Source: Alnus glutinosa (lineage: Eukaryota; Streptophyta; Magnoliopsida; Fagales; Betulaceae). From it: 64,000 nt of DNA. Location: NCBI RefSeq assembly GCF_958979055.1, contig NC_084892.1:3737501-3801500 (forward strand), read 5' to 3'. The position numbers and the translations under genes were made by a program. Within the stretch, counting starts at the first letter, position 1. Every line of letters starts with the position of its first letter. The notes beneath the pieces were generated by a model, which ran no database searches, was not told the DNA's origin, and was given only the letters and a program-made list of their open reading frames with translations. Below are positions 46,632-59,035 of this stretch, in pieces.

Positions 46632-49600
46632 ATGACGCTTGGCTCAGGAGGATCCAGTGTCGTGGGTGAGCCCCTTACCCTTCACCGTTTCCTCTCTGAT
46701 CCTGTTATTTTTGTTCGATATATCTACAAATCCGCTCCTGGGTTTGATGGATTTTTGTTGCTTATGCATTTTCTGGTAGATATTTTTTGAGGGTTTGCGT
46801 AGATTAGTCACGTGGCTTCGTAGGTTTTATTTTTTATTTATTAATGTTTGATTTGTCTTCCTTGCATGATGTTTTTTTTTTTGTTCTCTGGAGGATTTGC
46901 TACTTTTCTGTCTCTTTGTCGTTCTTTCGTTTGGATAGATATTGATTTTTGCTTCAGTCTGTTTTTGGGTTGGTTTATTTATGTTAAAGTTTGTCTAGAT
47001 TTCTTGTGCCGTGTTCGTGTATTTGTGATTAATTCGAGCTAGTTCTGGATTATTGTGTAATTGCGACTGTATTTCGTGATTTCATGTTCTGATGTAGGTT
47101 TGGTTTTGGCTACTTTGATGTGGCATCTATTTGGTTTAGGAACGGTGCTTGTTTTGATGTGCTTTGCACGAGTTGAGTTATGGGAGAAGTGAGCTGAAGT
47201 TCTAACACAATGAAACAACGCTATGGGTTTTATTCGTGTTTGCTCCTTTATTGTTCTGTCTCATATGGACTAAACTATTACTTAAAATTTCTGTTACCAA
47301 TCATGCAAGGGTCTACTTGGATTTTTCCCAGAGTGTTTTTCCTTTTTTATGTTTGCTGAGTAGTTCAAGGGTTACTAAAATCATATGATCAAAGTTGTTT
47401 ATGCATGCAAAACACATGGCATTACCACTTTTACCCCGTTGGATGATGTCCCTATTTCATGGACATGAAGGTTTCTTTGTCCCTGACACAAACTTTGTGG
47501 TTCTTGCATTTATCTTCTTTTTTTAATTTTTTTTTTCTTCTTGAATTTGGTTGAGAAGCAAATGAAAACTTCTGTGAATTTTTTAGCAATGATCTAATCT
47601 CAAGATGAAGATGTATGGTAGCTTGTTGTATAAATGTTAATGCTATATTCAGCGTTTATCATCGCTGGTAAAATAATAAGAGGCTTAAATATTAATTATT
47701 CCCTGGGCTTGTTTTGGAGTTTGAGCAGCTACCATAAGGAAAAGTGTACTTAACTGAAATAGCCACTAGATGAATTTTGTTTGTCTTTCACTAGACGAGA
47801 ATTTGTATTTGTTCCTCCTTGATGGAACAGTTACAAATTACCTGCGCTTGGTGGAGTCAATTGAGAAAATTACCTGTGCTTGGTGGAGTCGATCTCTGTC
47901 TCTTTGACTCTTCCCTTTTCCTCTTGGATACTGAGTGCATGATCATTTCTTTTAACATAAAATATTTTATATGTATAATTATTGTCAGTATCTGCAGTTT
48001 GGTGATTATGGAATTGCAACTCCCTAGTCAATCAGATGCATTATTCATTAAAAAAATCAGTTGCTAAGAAGTCCTCAACTGCTGATTGCTTTATAGTGAA
48101 ATAAATGAAATATGTACCTATTTTAATTCCAGTGTTCTTCGGCACCGTCAATATTTTTGATTGTGGGCTACCTTTATGGTATAAAATTTGAAATCCAAAG
48201 TTTCTCTGTCCAATGTATGAGCACTGCAAGTACATTTCTACACATAGAAGACATGCTGGGGATGGTTGAGTTGAATGATAGAGATGGACCAATTTAGAAT
48301 ATTCTGAGAACATTGAAAACGAAGGTTTGAAGTTTGTTCATATCTATGAAATCAAATCTCCAGAAGCTTGGGAAGCAATCTTATATATAGTGCTTGAATG
48401 TGTGTTTTTAAAAATGGGCACGTTTGTTCCTCAGGCTGCAATATATAAGAATCCAAGACAAATTTAAAAAGAAATATGGTAAAGTTACCGTATAGAAAAA
48501 TAAATATGTTCAAAGAAGCTGTAATTGGTTTGACATTGCGGTCTGAGTTTAGGAGGCATTTTCATTGTCATTAGTAAAACCATTGAAGAGTTCAATACTC
48601 TGAAATCTGTATTTGAAACACCAATTGTCTGAAGTTGAGTTTGTAGGCCTTTGGATATCTATCTAAGTCATGTTCTGGTAACCCTAATTTACTAATGTCA
48701 ACTTTGCAACTGTTTTGGCTTTTAAATGTATGAGTTTCTGTGCAGTTCCTCGGAACTTCAGATTGTTGGAGGAACTTGAACGTGGAGAAAAAGGTATTGG
48801 AGATGGAACGGTCAGCTATGGAATGGATGATGGAGACGACATCTACATGCGGTCTTGGACTGGAACAGTAATTGGTCCTCACAATGTAATTGTCTTTTGT
48901 TTCCTCTCCCCCTTTGATGTTATATATGTGTGTCTTTGTGTCTGGGCTTAAACTATTTCAGCAGATGAAACATTTACAGTTGTTTGAACATGCACGCAAG
49001 AACATTATCTGAATTCTGTGGAGATGGAACCTTACACTTTTGATGCGCTTAGAAATTAGTACTTGGTTTTGACCCATAAGAAAAGGGCAGTTGTTGAGTT
49101 GCTTAGTAATTCTCACTCCTGAATTATTTTGGTACCGGTTACAAAGGATAAGAGACCTTGACTAATCAAATCTTACCTGTTTCATTGCAACTTGAAATGC
49201 TTTCTGAAGCAATTGCTTTGGTGGTATCCTGCTACCTTTGTCTTGGTGGAGTCTAGAGATTTGAGTTTTCAGGTTCTTTTGGCTGATTAGGTGGTGTGTC
49301 AAAGCCTAGGGTTAGGTCTTGAGGTGAACCTGAACAAACACTTGCGTGCACTGCATATGTGCACGCACATGCTGCAGCACGTCTAAAGAGACTTGGTTAT
49401 CATAAATAGCTATACCTATGCTGAAAGGAAGCTGCTCAGTGAAGATGTTTTGGTTAGAACTCAAAAGTTGTTATCTTTCTTTAATAGTGATGCATTAGTC
49501 TGCTAGATTTACGTACCCATGCGTAGTGCACATATGGTCAATTTTGATATTTAAGACATGCTAAAATTTTGTGTTTGTTTGTTAGTGTTTTCCCCTGATA

Positions 49601-50335
49601 TGGGTTCCTTTCTGGTGCAATAACTTCTCTCTTTATTCGCCAGACCGTGCATGAAGGTCGCATCTATCAGTTGAAGTTGTTTTGTGATAAGGATTACCCA
49701 GAGAAGCCCCCAAGTGTTCGGTTTCATTCACGGATCAATATGACTTGTGTGAACCATGAAACTGGAGTGGTACGTTATAATTCCATTACATGCTTAACTG
49801 ATCTTCTGATGCTGCTGTGCGTTCTATATCTGCCACAATTAGTTATTTTCTTTATTTGTAGCTATGTAAACACTACTCACTAACCCACAGGATTGAATTC
49901 ATGACCGTAAACCCTCATTTATGGGGGCAGAAAAGGCCATTTGGTCTGAAGACTATTGGCACGATTGCAATGTATGATTCTCAGCTCCTAGCTTTTTTAT
50001 TTCCACTTTTCATTGGTTGAGAAGTGGAGAGAGATCTATAATAGAATAAATGGTTAGAGACAACTAGGTATATTTTTCCAATGTTAGTATAATTTGTTCT
50101 TGGTCACATGATCTGTCATTCAATCAACATTCTATTTCTACAAAGAAAACTAGTCCTTATGCAGTTTAATGATAAGAGAGTTGAACTGGGACAGGTGGAA
50201 CCAAAGAAGTTTGGACTTCTTGCGAATTGGCAGCGAGAGTACACCATGGAGGATATACTGACTCAGCTGAAAAAGGAGATGGCAGCCCCACTCAACAGGA
50301 AGCTTGTCCAGCCTCCAGAAGGCACCTACTTCTAG
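46632..50335 (+). CDS. UEV1D: Ubiquitin-conjugating enzyme E2 variant 1 (UEV1D type), 146 aa, four exons
   Basis: Exons 46632-46665, 48746-48885, 49644-49769 and 50195-50335 join in frame with GT/AG borders to 146 residues. The protein runs from [20 protein letters not shown] to QPPEGTYF and follows plant UEV1 along its whole length ([72 protein letters not shown]). The position that holds the catalytic cysteine in active E2s is not in an HPN-C context, as expected for a variant. UEV1 pairs with UBC13/UBC35-36 to build lysine-63-linked ubiquitin chains, with roles in DNA-damage tolerance and other signalling. The length matches the Arabidopsis C/D forms and lacks the longer C-terminus of the A/B forms, so 'D' is a best guess. 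Intron 1 is 2.1 kb. Confidence 0.95.
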
Positions 50336-51225
50336 CTTTGAAGATGGTATAGATATCATGGATCATATTGCATATGCGATGTGCAATATATAGTGTGTAA
50401 TGCTTTGTTGATCCCGTTGAAGTGAGAATGCCCTGGAAAGTTTCTCCTATAGTCTGCTGGGATTCATTGTTGTTTGTCATCGTATTTTCTTTAACTCTGT
50501 TGAAAGATGCTGTTTGTTAATGGGATTTATATGTGTGTCAAGTATCAAAAGCCCCCTTAAGTGTTATCGCAGTTCCTTCCAGCTTCATTATTGTTTTGAA
50601 CTTGTCATCTCATTCCATGGCTGAATAGTGCACTGTTTTGCTTTTCGTAGTTGCTCTTCATGATGCGTTCTTTCATAAGTTTCTCATTTACTTCCAAATT
50701 GTCAACAACCCCTTGTTTCTTTCATCTGCGAAGGAACTTGTCACAAAGTTAAAATACACATTCCAGTCGAATCCCATCCTTGTATCACGACATCTTTTCA
50801 CGTAACTGATGCTGCAAATTCTACACTCGAACGGCACGTGATACTTTCAACGTTGGATCCTAGAGCATCCGGGATCCCCTCATTAATCCAGTTCGGGTAA
50901 TGACGGTCTGGTTGATCCAACACGATTCTAACCAACAGAGTAGTAGCAGTTGCTTGGGCTTACGTTAATCATGTTCGAGTCCAATCTCCTTCTAACATGT
51001 CCGTCTAACCAAAAATGACGTCAAAGCTGAGAAATTGAGTTCCGTATAAACCCAGTTGCGTGCCGTGCGTGGCTCAATGGGGAGTAGGGACAGCCACATG
51101 AATGAATGGCAAAGACGCCCTTGTCTCCTTCGCCTCCGACTGCACGCTTTAGTTAGTCCAATACAAAATTGGACAATGCACATCATAAATTCATAACATG
51201 GAAATTTTCACGAGATTAGGTAAGC
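50336..51225. other. UEV1D 3' flank and intergenic sequence
   Basis: 3' UTR, probably a few hundred bases, then unassigned sequence. No gene or RNA recognised. Confidence 0.4.
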
Positions 51226-51229
51226 ATTA

Positions 51230-51591
51230 AGGTCTCGTTTGATTCGTAGAATACTCTTGGAATGGAATGACTGTACCTATGAAATAGTCATTCATATGTT
51301 TTGTAGGGGTTTATTCATTGGAATACATATTCCTCTAAAAAATTGATAAAAATAGCTATTTCAATGGGAATAGACTAAATTTTTCAGAAAAAACCACCCT
51401 TATTTTTTTTTTATTTTCTTTCAATTTATTTATTTTTATTTAAAAAAAGAAAAAAGAAAAAAGAAAAAAGGAAACCCTAACCCTCCCCCCCCTTAACCGT
51501 GGTTGGCCGACCACCCCAATGGGTGGTTGCGGCCACCCCCTAGCTATTTCCAATGGGTGGTAGGCCACCCTATAGTTTTCAATTTTTTATT

Positions 51592-51634
<43 letters not shown>

Positions 51635-51793
51635 GTGGGTTTTTTTTTTTAGTAATTTTGATTGTATTCAAATTAAAATATATGAGTTATTACCAAACTA
51701 AAGATTAACCATTCCATTCCACCACCTTTTATTCTTAGGAATAAATATTCATTTTCCTAATAGAATAATTATTCTGCAAATCAAACAAAGTTC
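51230..51793. mobile_element. MITE with 'ctcgtttgattc' ends and GC-rich cassette
   Basis: Left 'ctcgtttgattcgtagaata' and right (inverted) 'ctttgtttgatttgcagaat' match, and both arms contain 'ggaatggaatg'. The centre has a GC-rich 'ggtggc/gccacc' block (51485-51565) followed by a TA microsatellite (51597-51632). Confidence 0.7.
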
Positions 51794-52127
51794 GAATCCC
51801 GCAATGAGAATCACTCATTTCTAATTAGTGTTAACTACTTTTGGTCTCACTGATGTTATGGTGGAATTAGGTCAGGCTATGGTTCAATTGGTCTTGAGAG
51901 AGTGCCTACTGTTCTTCATTGTCTAGGCCCCTCCTGAACAATTTCCAACGGGTAACTATTACCATGATAGAGTAGCAATAATTGGTCGCCCTCTCCTGCC
52001 CTTTTAATTAAAAAAGAAAAGAAAAGAAAAATTAATAAATTCAAAGCATGGGTTTCGACAGCCGAATTGAATTAGGATATCCTCAACATTTTTGATGTTT
52101 GGGTTGTTAGAGCATCTCCAACAATAG

Positions 52128-52560
52128 TGGTTATTTTAGCTATTCAAAATACACATTTTTCTATTTTAGCTACTAATTTTTCAATACAAATTTCAACAGA
52201 CAATCACTACTTTCTTTAAATATTATTTTTCAATATATTTTGAATTGCGAAAGTTGAGGGAAAGAGAGGGAAACGGGAGAGAAAAGAATGAAAAAAAAAA
52301 AAAAGGGACTAAAATGTGTTATAGCAAACTTTCATGTAATTGTAGCAAAATGAATAGAAATGCTCTATTTTGAAGCATTTGATAAAGTGGTTCATAATAA
52401 CTATATTTAACCATTAAGAGCGATATGAAGGATCTAATGGAAATGTTTTAACTGTAGTAAAATGAATGAAGATGTTCTATTTTAAAGCATTTGCTGTATA
52501 AAGTGACTCATATTTAGCTATTATGAGACATACGAAGAGTCTGTTGAAAATATTCTAACG
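52128..52560. mobile_element. Candidate MITE with 'gagcatctccaaca' end
   Basis: Left 'agagcatctccaacaatagt' and right 'gttgaaaatattctaac' are imperfect inverted ends. The inside is AT-rich with internal near-repeats ('atgaatagaaatgctctatt', 'atgaatgaagatgttctatt'). Confidence 0.5.
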
Positions 52561-53180
52561 TAATTTGGGTAACAAATTAATATGAGAGCTTTTATGAAAT
52601 ACCTATTCGAGTAGGTTTAGGGCAGTTTACCCACCTGTTTACACAGATGGATTTCTCACCATTACTGTTTAAATTGCTAACAATTTAAACAGTAAATTAA
52701 CGGAGATCCAAGTCGGCCCAACTTGGGAGCAAGGGGAATGAACTTACAAGCGACAGAGGCCGAGAGACAAGTGGCCGGGTGACCGAACTCTCGCGTCTTG
52801 CGTCGTTGCTTTGGGGCGGATTTTCCAGCCCTTATTCGTTGCTCCAAAATCGATGAGTCACAAACAGCTCACATTGACATCGCCCATTTAACTCAAATTC
52901 ACACGGTCTTCACGTTGTCGCCGACTCATATGTAGCTTTCATTGCCTACCTTCCATGAATGCGAAGGTCAAAAGTCCTTTCCCTTTATGGGATTGGATCA
53001 TAAAATTGATATTCCTCACCTATGTCCACCATGGAAATATGGAATACCTCCTCCAACAGGGAAACTTTTAATTAATAATTTCTCAGTTTTTACTTTTTTA
53101 TTAAAATATCAACCAATTATTTTTTTTAAAACGAACCGCCTTTCAACCAATGGAATCTTTCTCTGCGTTTTCTTTTCCAC

Positions 53181-53188
53181 TATAAAAG
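53181..53188 (+). promoter_or_regulatory. Candidate TATA box of the CAF1 gene
   Basis: TATAAAAG lies 160 bp before the CAF1 start codon. Transcription would begin near 53213, giving a leader of about 125 nt. Confidence 0.65.
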
Positions 53189-53340
53189 TACATATTGCGA
53201 ACAATTTTTCTCCCAATCAAACCCTAGACGCAGCCTTCGTGCGAACTACAATTAATCCAAGAAGACTCTTCTTCTTCGTCTTCGTCTTCGTCTTGGGTTT
53301 GAGATTCAGTTTTCGCAGGGACGACTATACGAACCGATCC

Positions 53341-54204
53341 ATGGGATCCGAACCAAGCAGCGAATCGGGATCAGGGCATCCGTCTCATCGACAGGTGGTA
53401 ATACGATCGGTATGGGCCGAGAACTTAGACTATGAGTTCGAGTTGATCAAATCCGTGATAGATTCGTACCCGCTCATCTCGATGGACACGGAGTTCCCCG
53501 GCGTGGTGATCCGGACGAACGCCGACGACTCGGGAGTCAGGAAACGGCAGCCTGACCGGCATTACCAGGTCCTCAAGGCCAACGTGGACCGCCTGAGCCT
53601 GATCCAGATCGGGCTCACGCTCTCGGACGAAGAGGGGAACCTACCGGATCTTGGTACCAAAAACCTGTACATATGGGAATTCAACTTCCGGGACTTTGAC
53701 GTGGCGCGTGACGCCCACGCCCACGACTCTGTGGAGCTGCTGAGGCGTCAAGGAATCGACTTCGAGAAGAACCGGGAGCGCGGGATCGACTCGCTCCGGT
53801 TCTCCGAGATGATGATGTCATCGGGGCTCATTTGCAACGACTCCGTGTCGTGGGTCACGTTCCACAGCGCGTACGATTTCGGCTACCTGGTGAAGATGCT
53901 GACTCAGCGGGTCTTGCCGGACGATTTGTGCGAGTTTCTGGAATTTGTGAGGGTGTTCTTCGGGTCTAGGGTTTTCGACGTGAAGCACCTGATGCGGTTC
54001 TGCGCAAGCCTCTATGGTGGGCTGGACCGGGTCTCCCAGGCGCTAAGTGTGGTCCGGGTCGTCGGAAAGAGCCACCAGGCCGGGTCGGATAGCCTGCTGA
54101 CACTGCACGCGTTCCAGAAGATCAGTGAAGAGTACTTCGGCAAGGAGAATCAAATTGAAAAGTACGCTGGCGTTTTGTATGGATTAGATGTTTCTGATAA
54201 CTGA
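53341..54204 (+). CDS. CAF1: CCR4-associated factor 1 homolog (CAF1 deadenylase), 287 aa
   Basis: Intronless, as usual for plant stress-type CAF1 genes (CAF1-9/11 group). It is a DEDD-type 3'-5' exoribonuclease. The catalytic residues are visible: D49 and E51 in SMDTEFPG, D179 in HSAYDFGYL, and D250 with H245 in [11 protein letters not shown]. Length fits the family (about 270-290 residues). The product should remove poly(A) tails as part of the CCR4-NOT complex, starting mRNA decay, in cytoplasm and processing bodies. The frame is open upstream to 52942, but the start at 53341 ([10 protein letters not shown]) precedes the conserved [10 protein letters not shown] block and follows a TATA-like box and a plausible leader. 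The N-terminal 15 residues are serine/glycine-rich. GC content is higher than in the flanks, and no break is seen. Confidence 0.95.
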   Translation: MGSEPSSESGSGHPSHRQVVIRSVWAENLDYEFELIKSVIDSYPLISMDTEFPGVVIRTNADDSGVRKRQPDRHYQVLKANVDRLSLIQIGLTLSDEEGNLPDLGTKNLYIWEFNFRDFDVARDAHAHDSVELLRRQGIDFEKNRERGIDSLRFSEMMMSSGLICNDSVSWVTFHSAYDFGYLVKMLTQRVLPDDLCEFLEFVRVFFGSRVFDVKHLMRFCASLYGGLDRVSQALSVVRVVGKSHQAGSDSLLTLHAFQKISEEYFGKENQIEKYAGVLYGLDVSDN

Positions 54205-54859
54205 TGGAATCTATTGCTTGTAGATTTCTAATTGCAAATAAATAGTAAAATCTGTGCACATTTCTCTCAATCAATATTCTATATTCTATATTTTTCCATC
54301 AAAAAAAATAATATATTCTATATTTTGTTATATATTTGGCTATCTGAATTTTTTCCTCTTTTTATTTTTTCATTTCTTAAGTTAATGAAAAATTGGACTT
54401 GGGTCTTGTCGATAGGTGATATTTTTGGCAAGGAAGGAGCCGGAAGTCCTTATGGGCAGGGCCGGTGGCAAAAGAAAATTATTGACAGGAGCCAATAGAC
54501 ATCGTTTGGATTTAAATGGTTCAGCTTTTGTAATCTCAACATTTAGCATTTTTCGATAATTGAAGTATAATAAAAATAATTCAATTAAACATAATAACTA
54601 GCAGTTTAAGAATCTGTGATTTCATATTTTAGGAGTCCAAAGCTTCAAAGGTAGCATTTGCTTTTAGAGGAGATGAGTTGATTGTTGAGGTGACAAAACC
54701 AGAACTATTCAATTAAGAATAATAATTGGGATTTAAAGAATCTATCATAAAATTTCCTTTCCCTCTTCCCTATCTCGGTTGGTGTTGCTAATTTGGTTAG
54801 AAAAAATTGTAGGGGAATTTCTTGTAAGGTGGTTTAGATTATGAGTTTAAACTTTGTCT

Positions 54860-56170
54860 TGTTAATTGGAAGAAGGTTTGCACTAATCTTCTTGGGTATC
54901 AAGAGTTTGCTTCCTTTCAATCGGGCTCTATTGAGTAAGTGGCTACGGAGGTTTGTTGTGGAGAGAGAGAGAGAGAGGCTTTTTGTTGTCTAGTGGATTA
55001 AAAAAATATGCTAGTTTGGCGGGTGGTTGGAGTATTAACGTTGTGGCCAGGCCTTATGGGGGTGAGTCTTTGGAAATGTATTAGGAGGAGTTAGGATGCC
55101 TTCTCTAGTTTTGTTAGGATTAAGGTGGCCTATGGCTCTCGAACCAGGTTTTGGCATTATGTTTAGTGTGAGGATCATTTTTTAATGATACTTTTTCCCA
55201 AGGTATTTTGCCGTGCAAGGAATCGAAATGTTCTTACGGTTGTACTTATGATTGCTCACAATGACATGGTACATTGAAACTTTAACCTAAGAAAAAAATT
55301 ATTTTTTCTTCAAATTACCACTTAATTGACAATGTCCTTTTCAAATTTTCAATTAAAATAATGTTCTCTTAAATTATCAAAAAATTGTTCATGCCTGCCC
55401 AAGGCCAACAAAAAAAGACAAAAATAACTCTATTTTTTTAAAAAAATAAGACAAAGATACCCTTATATTTTTTTTAAAAAAAAAAACTTAAAAAAATTAT
55501 TTTTAAAAAGAAAATTGTTTATTTATATTTTAAAAAATTTTAATTTGTCCACTCCCCGGTTTTTTCCTTCTTTTTTTTTTTCAGTTTTTTTTTTTTTTTT
55601 TAGAATTTATTTTATTAAGGTTATTTTCATCATTAGGAGTCATGGACAATTTTTGGTAATTTTGGTGGGACATTTGTCCCAATTAAAAGTTTAGGAAAGA
55701 CATTGTCAATTGGGTGGTAATTTGAGGGGGGTATGTAAATTTTTTTCTTAATTTATGCATGATTGGGAGGTAGACTCAATTTCCTATTTTTTCAAGGTTT
55801 TGTATTCCATTACAATGGGTTTGGGAGGTGATGATAAGTTATGTTGGATTTCTTCGAAAAGATAATTTTTTGAGGTCAAAACTTTTTACAAAGTTTCATT
55901 CCCAATGTTGACACCTTGTTCCCTCGACAAAGCATTTGTACCTTCTGAGTATAGCTTTTTTTCACTTGGGCAACTTCCTTAAGGAAAATTCTCAATTTGG
56001 ATAATCTCCGTAAGCGTCACATCATACTATCATAGTGATAGATTGGTATTGTAAGTGTAAAAAGAATGGGAAAATTCAGGATCATCTCCTTCTTCATTGT
56101 GATGTCGTGAGAGATTTATGAATTATGGAATATAGTTTTTCAAATGTTTGGAGTAGAGTAGCTAGCTTAT
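54860..56170 (+). mobile_element. Degenerate LINE (reverse transcriptase C-terminal part), interrupted by a MITE
   Basis: Broken frames show LINE-type sequence: SLLPFNRALLSKWLRRFVVE (about 54905-54964), FVRIKVAYGSRTRFWHY (about 55108-55158), then after the MITE a DWEVDSISYFF-like stretch (about 55770) and KIQDHLLLHCDVVRDL (about 56072-56119), the zinc-binding end of LINE ORF2. Several frameshifts and stops are present. The front part of the reverse transcriptase is missing. Ends are approximate. Confidence 0.7.
55290..55745. mobile_element. MITE inserted in the LINE relic
   Basis: Left 'tcaaattaccacttaattga' and right (inverted) 'tcaaattaccacccaattga' match, followed by 'caatgtc' on both sides. 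LINE sequence resumes on the right. The inside is AT-rich with no gene. Confidence 0.7.
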
Positions 56171-56414
56171 AATTGTTTGACCCAGGGACTCAATTGAAAT
56201 CGTATGAAAACCTAAAGATTAATTTTGGTTTTTCCCTTATTTTAATTAGATTTTCATGAGTCTAAAACAATATTGTTTTGGAAAAGCTATCGATTTTATT
56301 TATTTATTATGAAAGCTTATATGGTTGTGCTGTTTGAATCTCTGCCTCTATGGTCTCTCCCTCTCTCGAATCTTCCTTCCCCGAATGCCGTCAATGGTCT
56401 CCAATCTCTATCTT

Positions 56415-56494
56415 TTAATAAGTAATTGAATTTTATTAAAAGTGCAAGAGCACAACCCAAGTATACAAGATGTATACGAGAGAAACATCTATCC

Positions 56495-56529
<35 letters not shown>

Positions 56530-57130
56530 AAAAAAGAAAAAAAGAAAAAGAAAAGAGAGAGAGAGAGAGGAGAAGAAGAAGAAGAAGAAAAAAGGAGCAA
56601 GAAAATTGTGAAAACTAGAAATATGAAAGTGACCGTAAGCAGTTGCCCCGTGAATTGTGTATAGGGTATTAAAACAAAAAACTTTAATTTCACCACCGTC
56701 ATCTTGCGGTCTCCAAAGGTACAAGCCTACAATCATTTTTCTCTCTCTAGATATACCACATTATGTAGGACGAAATCATCTTCCACAATGCTTCACTATG
56801 GAAACTTCCAAACCTCCAACATGCAAAGAGATTTACCACTGGTTTAGGCAGTACCCTGTCTAACCCAAAAAGACTAAAAATAGAATCCCATAAGGCGCTA
56901 GCAACATCACAATGGAGTAAAAGGTGATCAACAGATTCTCCATTGTTCTTACGCATACAAGGCCAAACTACCTTTATAATACACTGCTTCTTTAGATTAT
57001 CCTTAGTGAGGACCTTCCCTAATACGGCTGACTAATCAAAGAACGCCACTCTAAAATAAAATCCTATTTTGCCGAATACTTCACAAAGGAAAAGAATTAC
57101 TATAATGGGGAGATAATACATTATAAAACG
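56415..57130 (-). mobile_element. LINE 3' part on the minus strand
   Basis: On the minus strand the frame at 56956-56747 reads NNGESVDHLLLHCDVASALW and continues with GLDRVLPKPV, the typical zinc-binding end of plant LINE ORF2. Downstream (lower coordinates) follow a purine/pyrimidine-rich 3' UTR (56498-56600) and a tail 'cttttaataaaattcaatta' ending near 56415. The tail resembles those of the insertions at 8241-8600 and 11991-12468. The 5' end is not resolved. Confidence 0.75.
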
Positions 57131-57139
57131 ATTTAACAT

Positions 57140-57725
57140 CAAACAAACCTTTCTTGGAGGCCCTGTCTCAATCTGATAGAGTACAACAAATTGAAGAACG
57201 AAGAAAAGAGATCTACTTTCCGGTCATGTGCCAAAGAAAGAGATCCATATCTTTTAATTGGATTTTGAGCTTTCATCTCTCACATAAATCTTTGTATGTC
57301 GAAGATGAAGAGCTCTTTGTCCAACGAAGAACTTCTCTTCGTCTTCAAAGCCTAGATGAAGAGATCTGTTCTTCACCTTCAAAGACAAAGATCTGTTCTT
57401 CGTCTTCGAAGGCAAAGATTTGTTCTTCATCTATTCTGAACCATCATGCCCGACTCAATTCCAACTATTCCGGCCGCTCTGACATTTCGGAGTCGGCGTC
57501 AAACTAGAAATCACCTCTATCGGAGGTGGCATTGAAGGTTTTTTTATGCTTTCAACTCTGGTGAAGGGGAGGCGATAGCCAAAAGAGTCATTTTCGACAC
57601 CGTCGGAGTTGATGCCGATCCCTATTGTTTTCTCAAAGAGGAAAAGTTGGCTACCGATTCTTAATGCTTGAGGTTGAAGATGGTGCCTGGTTTGCTGTTG
57701 GAGTGAAAGGAGAGGGGGAGGGGTA
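57140..57725. other. Unassigned stretch with short imperfect repeats
   Basis: Contains about three imperfect copies of an 'aagatctgttcttc' motif (57357-57430). An open frame of 117 codons at 57154-57507 is low-complexity around these repeats. I do not call a gene. Confidence 0.35.
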
Positions 57726-57727
57726 GA

Positions 57728-58182
57728 TTACTTTTTGGGGTAATTATCTTTTCCCCCTATGAACTACCAAAAAATGCGCGATACCCCCATGAACTACCAA
57801 TTCGACCAAAATAAAGCATTCAACTACCAAAGACAACCATTTTCCCCTTTCTGTCAGTTAGAGGGGTTAAAAGAAACAGTCAACGGGTCATGTGCCGTTT
57901 TACATGGGGGCATGTTGGAAGATGGTGGTAGTTCATGGAGGAAAAATAGGAAGATGGTGGTAGTTCATGGGGGGAAAAGAGGAAGAAAATGAGGGTAAAA
58001 CGGCATGTGACGGTCACGTGCCATGTTGACCGTTTGTTTTAACCCCTTTGACTGACGGAAGGGGGGAAAATGGTTGTCTTTGGTAGTTGAATACTTTATT
58101 TTGGTTGAGTTGGTAGTTCATGGGGGCATCGCGCATTTTTTGGTAGTTCATGAGGGGAAAAGGTAATTACCCCTTACTTTTT
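57728..58182. mobile_element. MITE with perfect 9-bp target duplication (Mutator-like)
   Basis: The element at 57737-58173 starts 'ggggtaatta' and ends 'taattacccc', with long inverted arms (about 150 bp) containing 'catgaactaccaa' and the inverted 'ttggtagttcatg'. Identical 9-mers TTACTTTTT flank it at 57728-57736 and 58174-58182. A 9-bp duplication with long arms is typical of Mutator-like elements. The same family is seen at 43163-43840. The 77-codon frame inside is not a gene. Confidence 0.9.
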
Positions 58183-58196
58183 TCTTTGCATTAATA

Positions 58197-59035
58197 CAGT
58201 TTGTTGGTACAATTTCTGGTATGATGATATATCGTCTCGGAATGCACTCTCTCTGCCACCTACAAGACAAAAAGATTAAGTACAAGAGCTTGTCGGGTGT
58301 GCCGATGGAGTCTCACTCCGATGCCTAAATCAGATTCTTGTAGACAAAATACGAGGAATATGAGAGCACACGAATATCAGAGAGATCATAAAGTTTTGAT
58401 ACCTGGGGTAGTGACCTATTTATAGGCATGTAGTTCTAGACACTGGGTATGCTCTGATTAAAGATCAACTATGATTCTAATCTCAGACCGTCTGGGATTA
58501 GATCTTATCCCTTGGGGAGTCTTGTTCGGGTAGGACTAATCTTCAAGTGAGTTCAAACAGGTCTCTTATTCCATATCGTGTGGGATAAAAGGTTATCCCG
58601 GTATTTCCAGGATAAGATCTTCCAACGCCTTTCTAGGGATTATGGTTCAGATCTCATTGTAATTTCTTGCGATAATTTTGGGATAAGGATCCCAACATAT
58701 TCCATTCCAATTACCTCATGGTAGTCCCGAGAAATTCGGTCCCGAGACTATCTGGATATGGGCAATCCGTAGAGATTTTTCTCGTATTCTCGGGACAGTA
58801 ATGTCCCGAGACTCACTAATTGTGTTCATCCTCGGTTTTGGCAACCAAGGGATATTCATAAGTTTCTCTAAGGAGTATCTGATGTGTTCACCATCCGGGC
58901 ATTTATGACTGCCTGGATCTTCATGGGCCTTTAGCAAAATGTGACACCTTGCTAGGCTTGATGGACCGACCGGGCCCACATGCCCATTCGTGGGTTTGTA
59001 TGGGCTTGGGAAATGATAATTTTCCCAACACAGTT
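58197..59035 (-). mobile_element. Solo LTR of an LTR retrotransposon
   Basis: The unit at 58202-59030 starts TGTTGG and ends CCAACA. Identical 5-mers CAGTT flank it at 58197-58201 and 59031-59035. Such ends plus a 5-bp duplication mark a complete LTR left by recombination. A TATA-like 'cctataaatagg' (minus strand, 58415-58426) points to minus-strand transcription, so its U3 starts near 59030. No internal region or second LTR is present. The family is not identified. Confidence 0.9.

Noticed and set aside
52942-53340. In-frame upstream extension of the CAF1 reading frame
   Set aside because: The TATA box at 53181 lies inside it, and CAF1 homology begins after the ATG at 53341. The extension is promoter and leader.
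56426-56736. Open frames rich in Arg/Glu/Lys or Ser/Leu/Phe
   Set aside because: They are translations of purine/pyrimidine simple sequence in the LINE 3' region.
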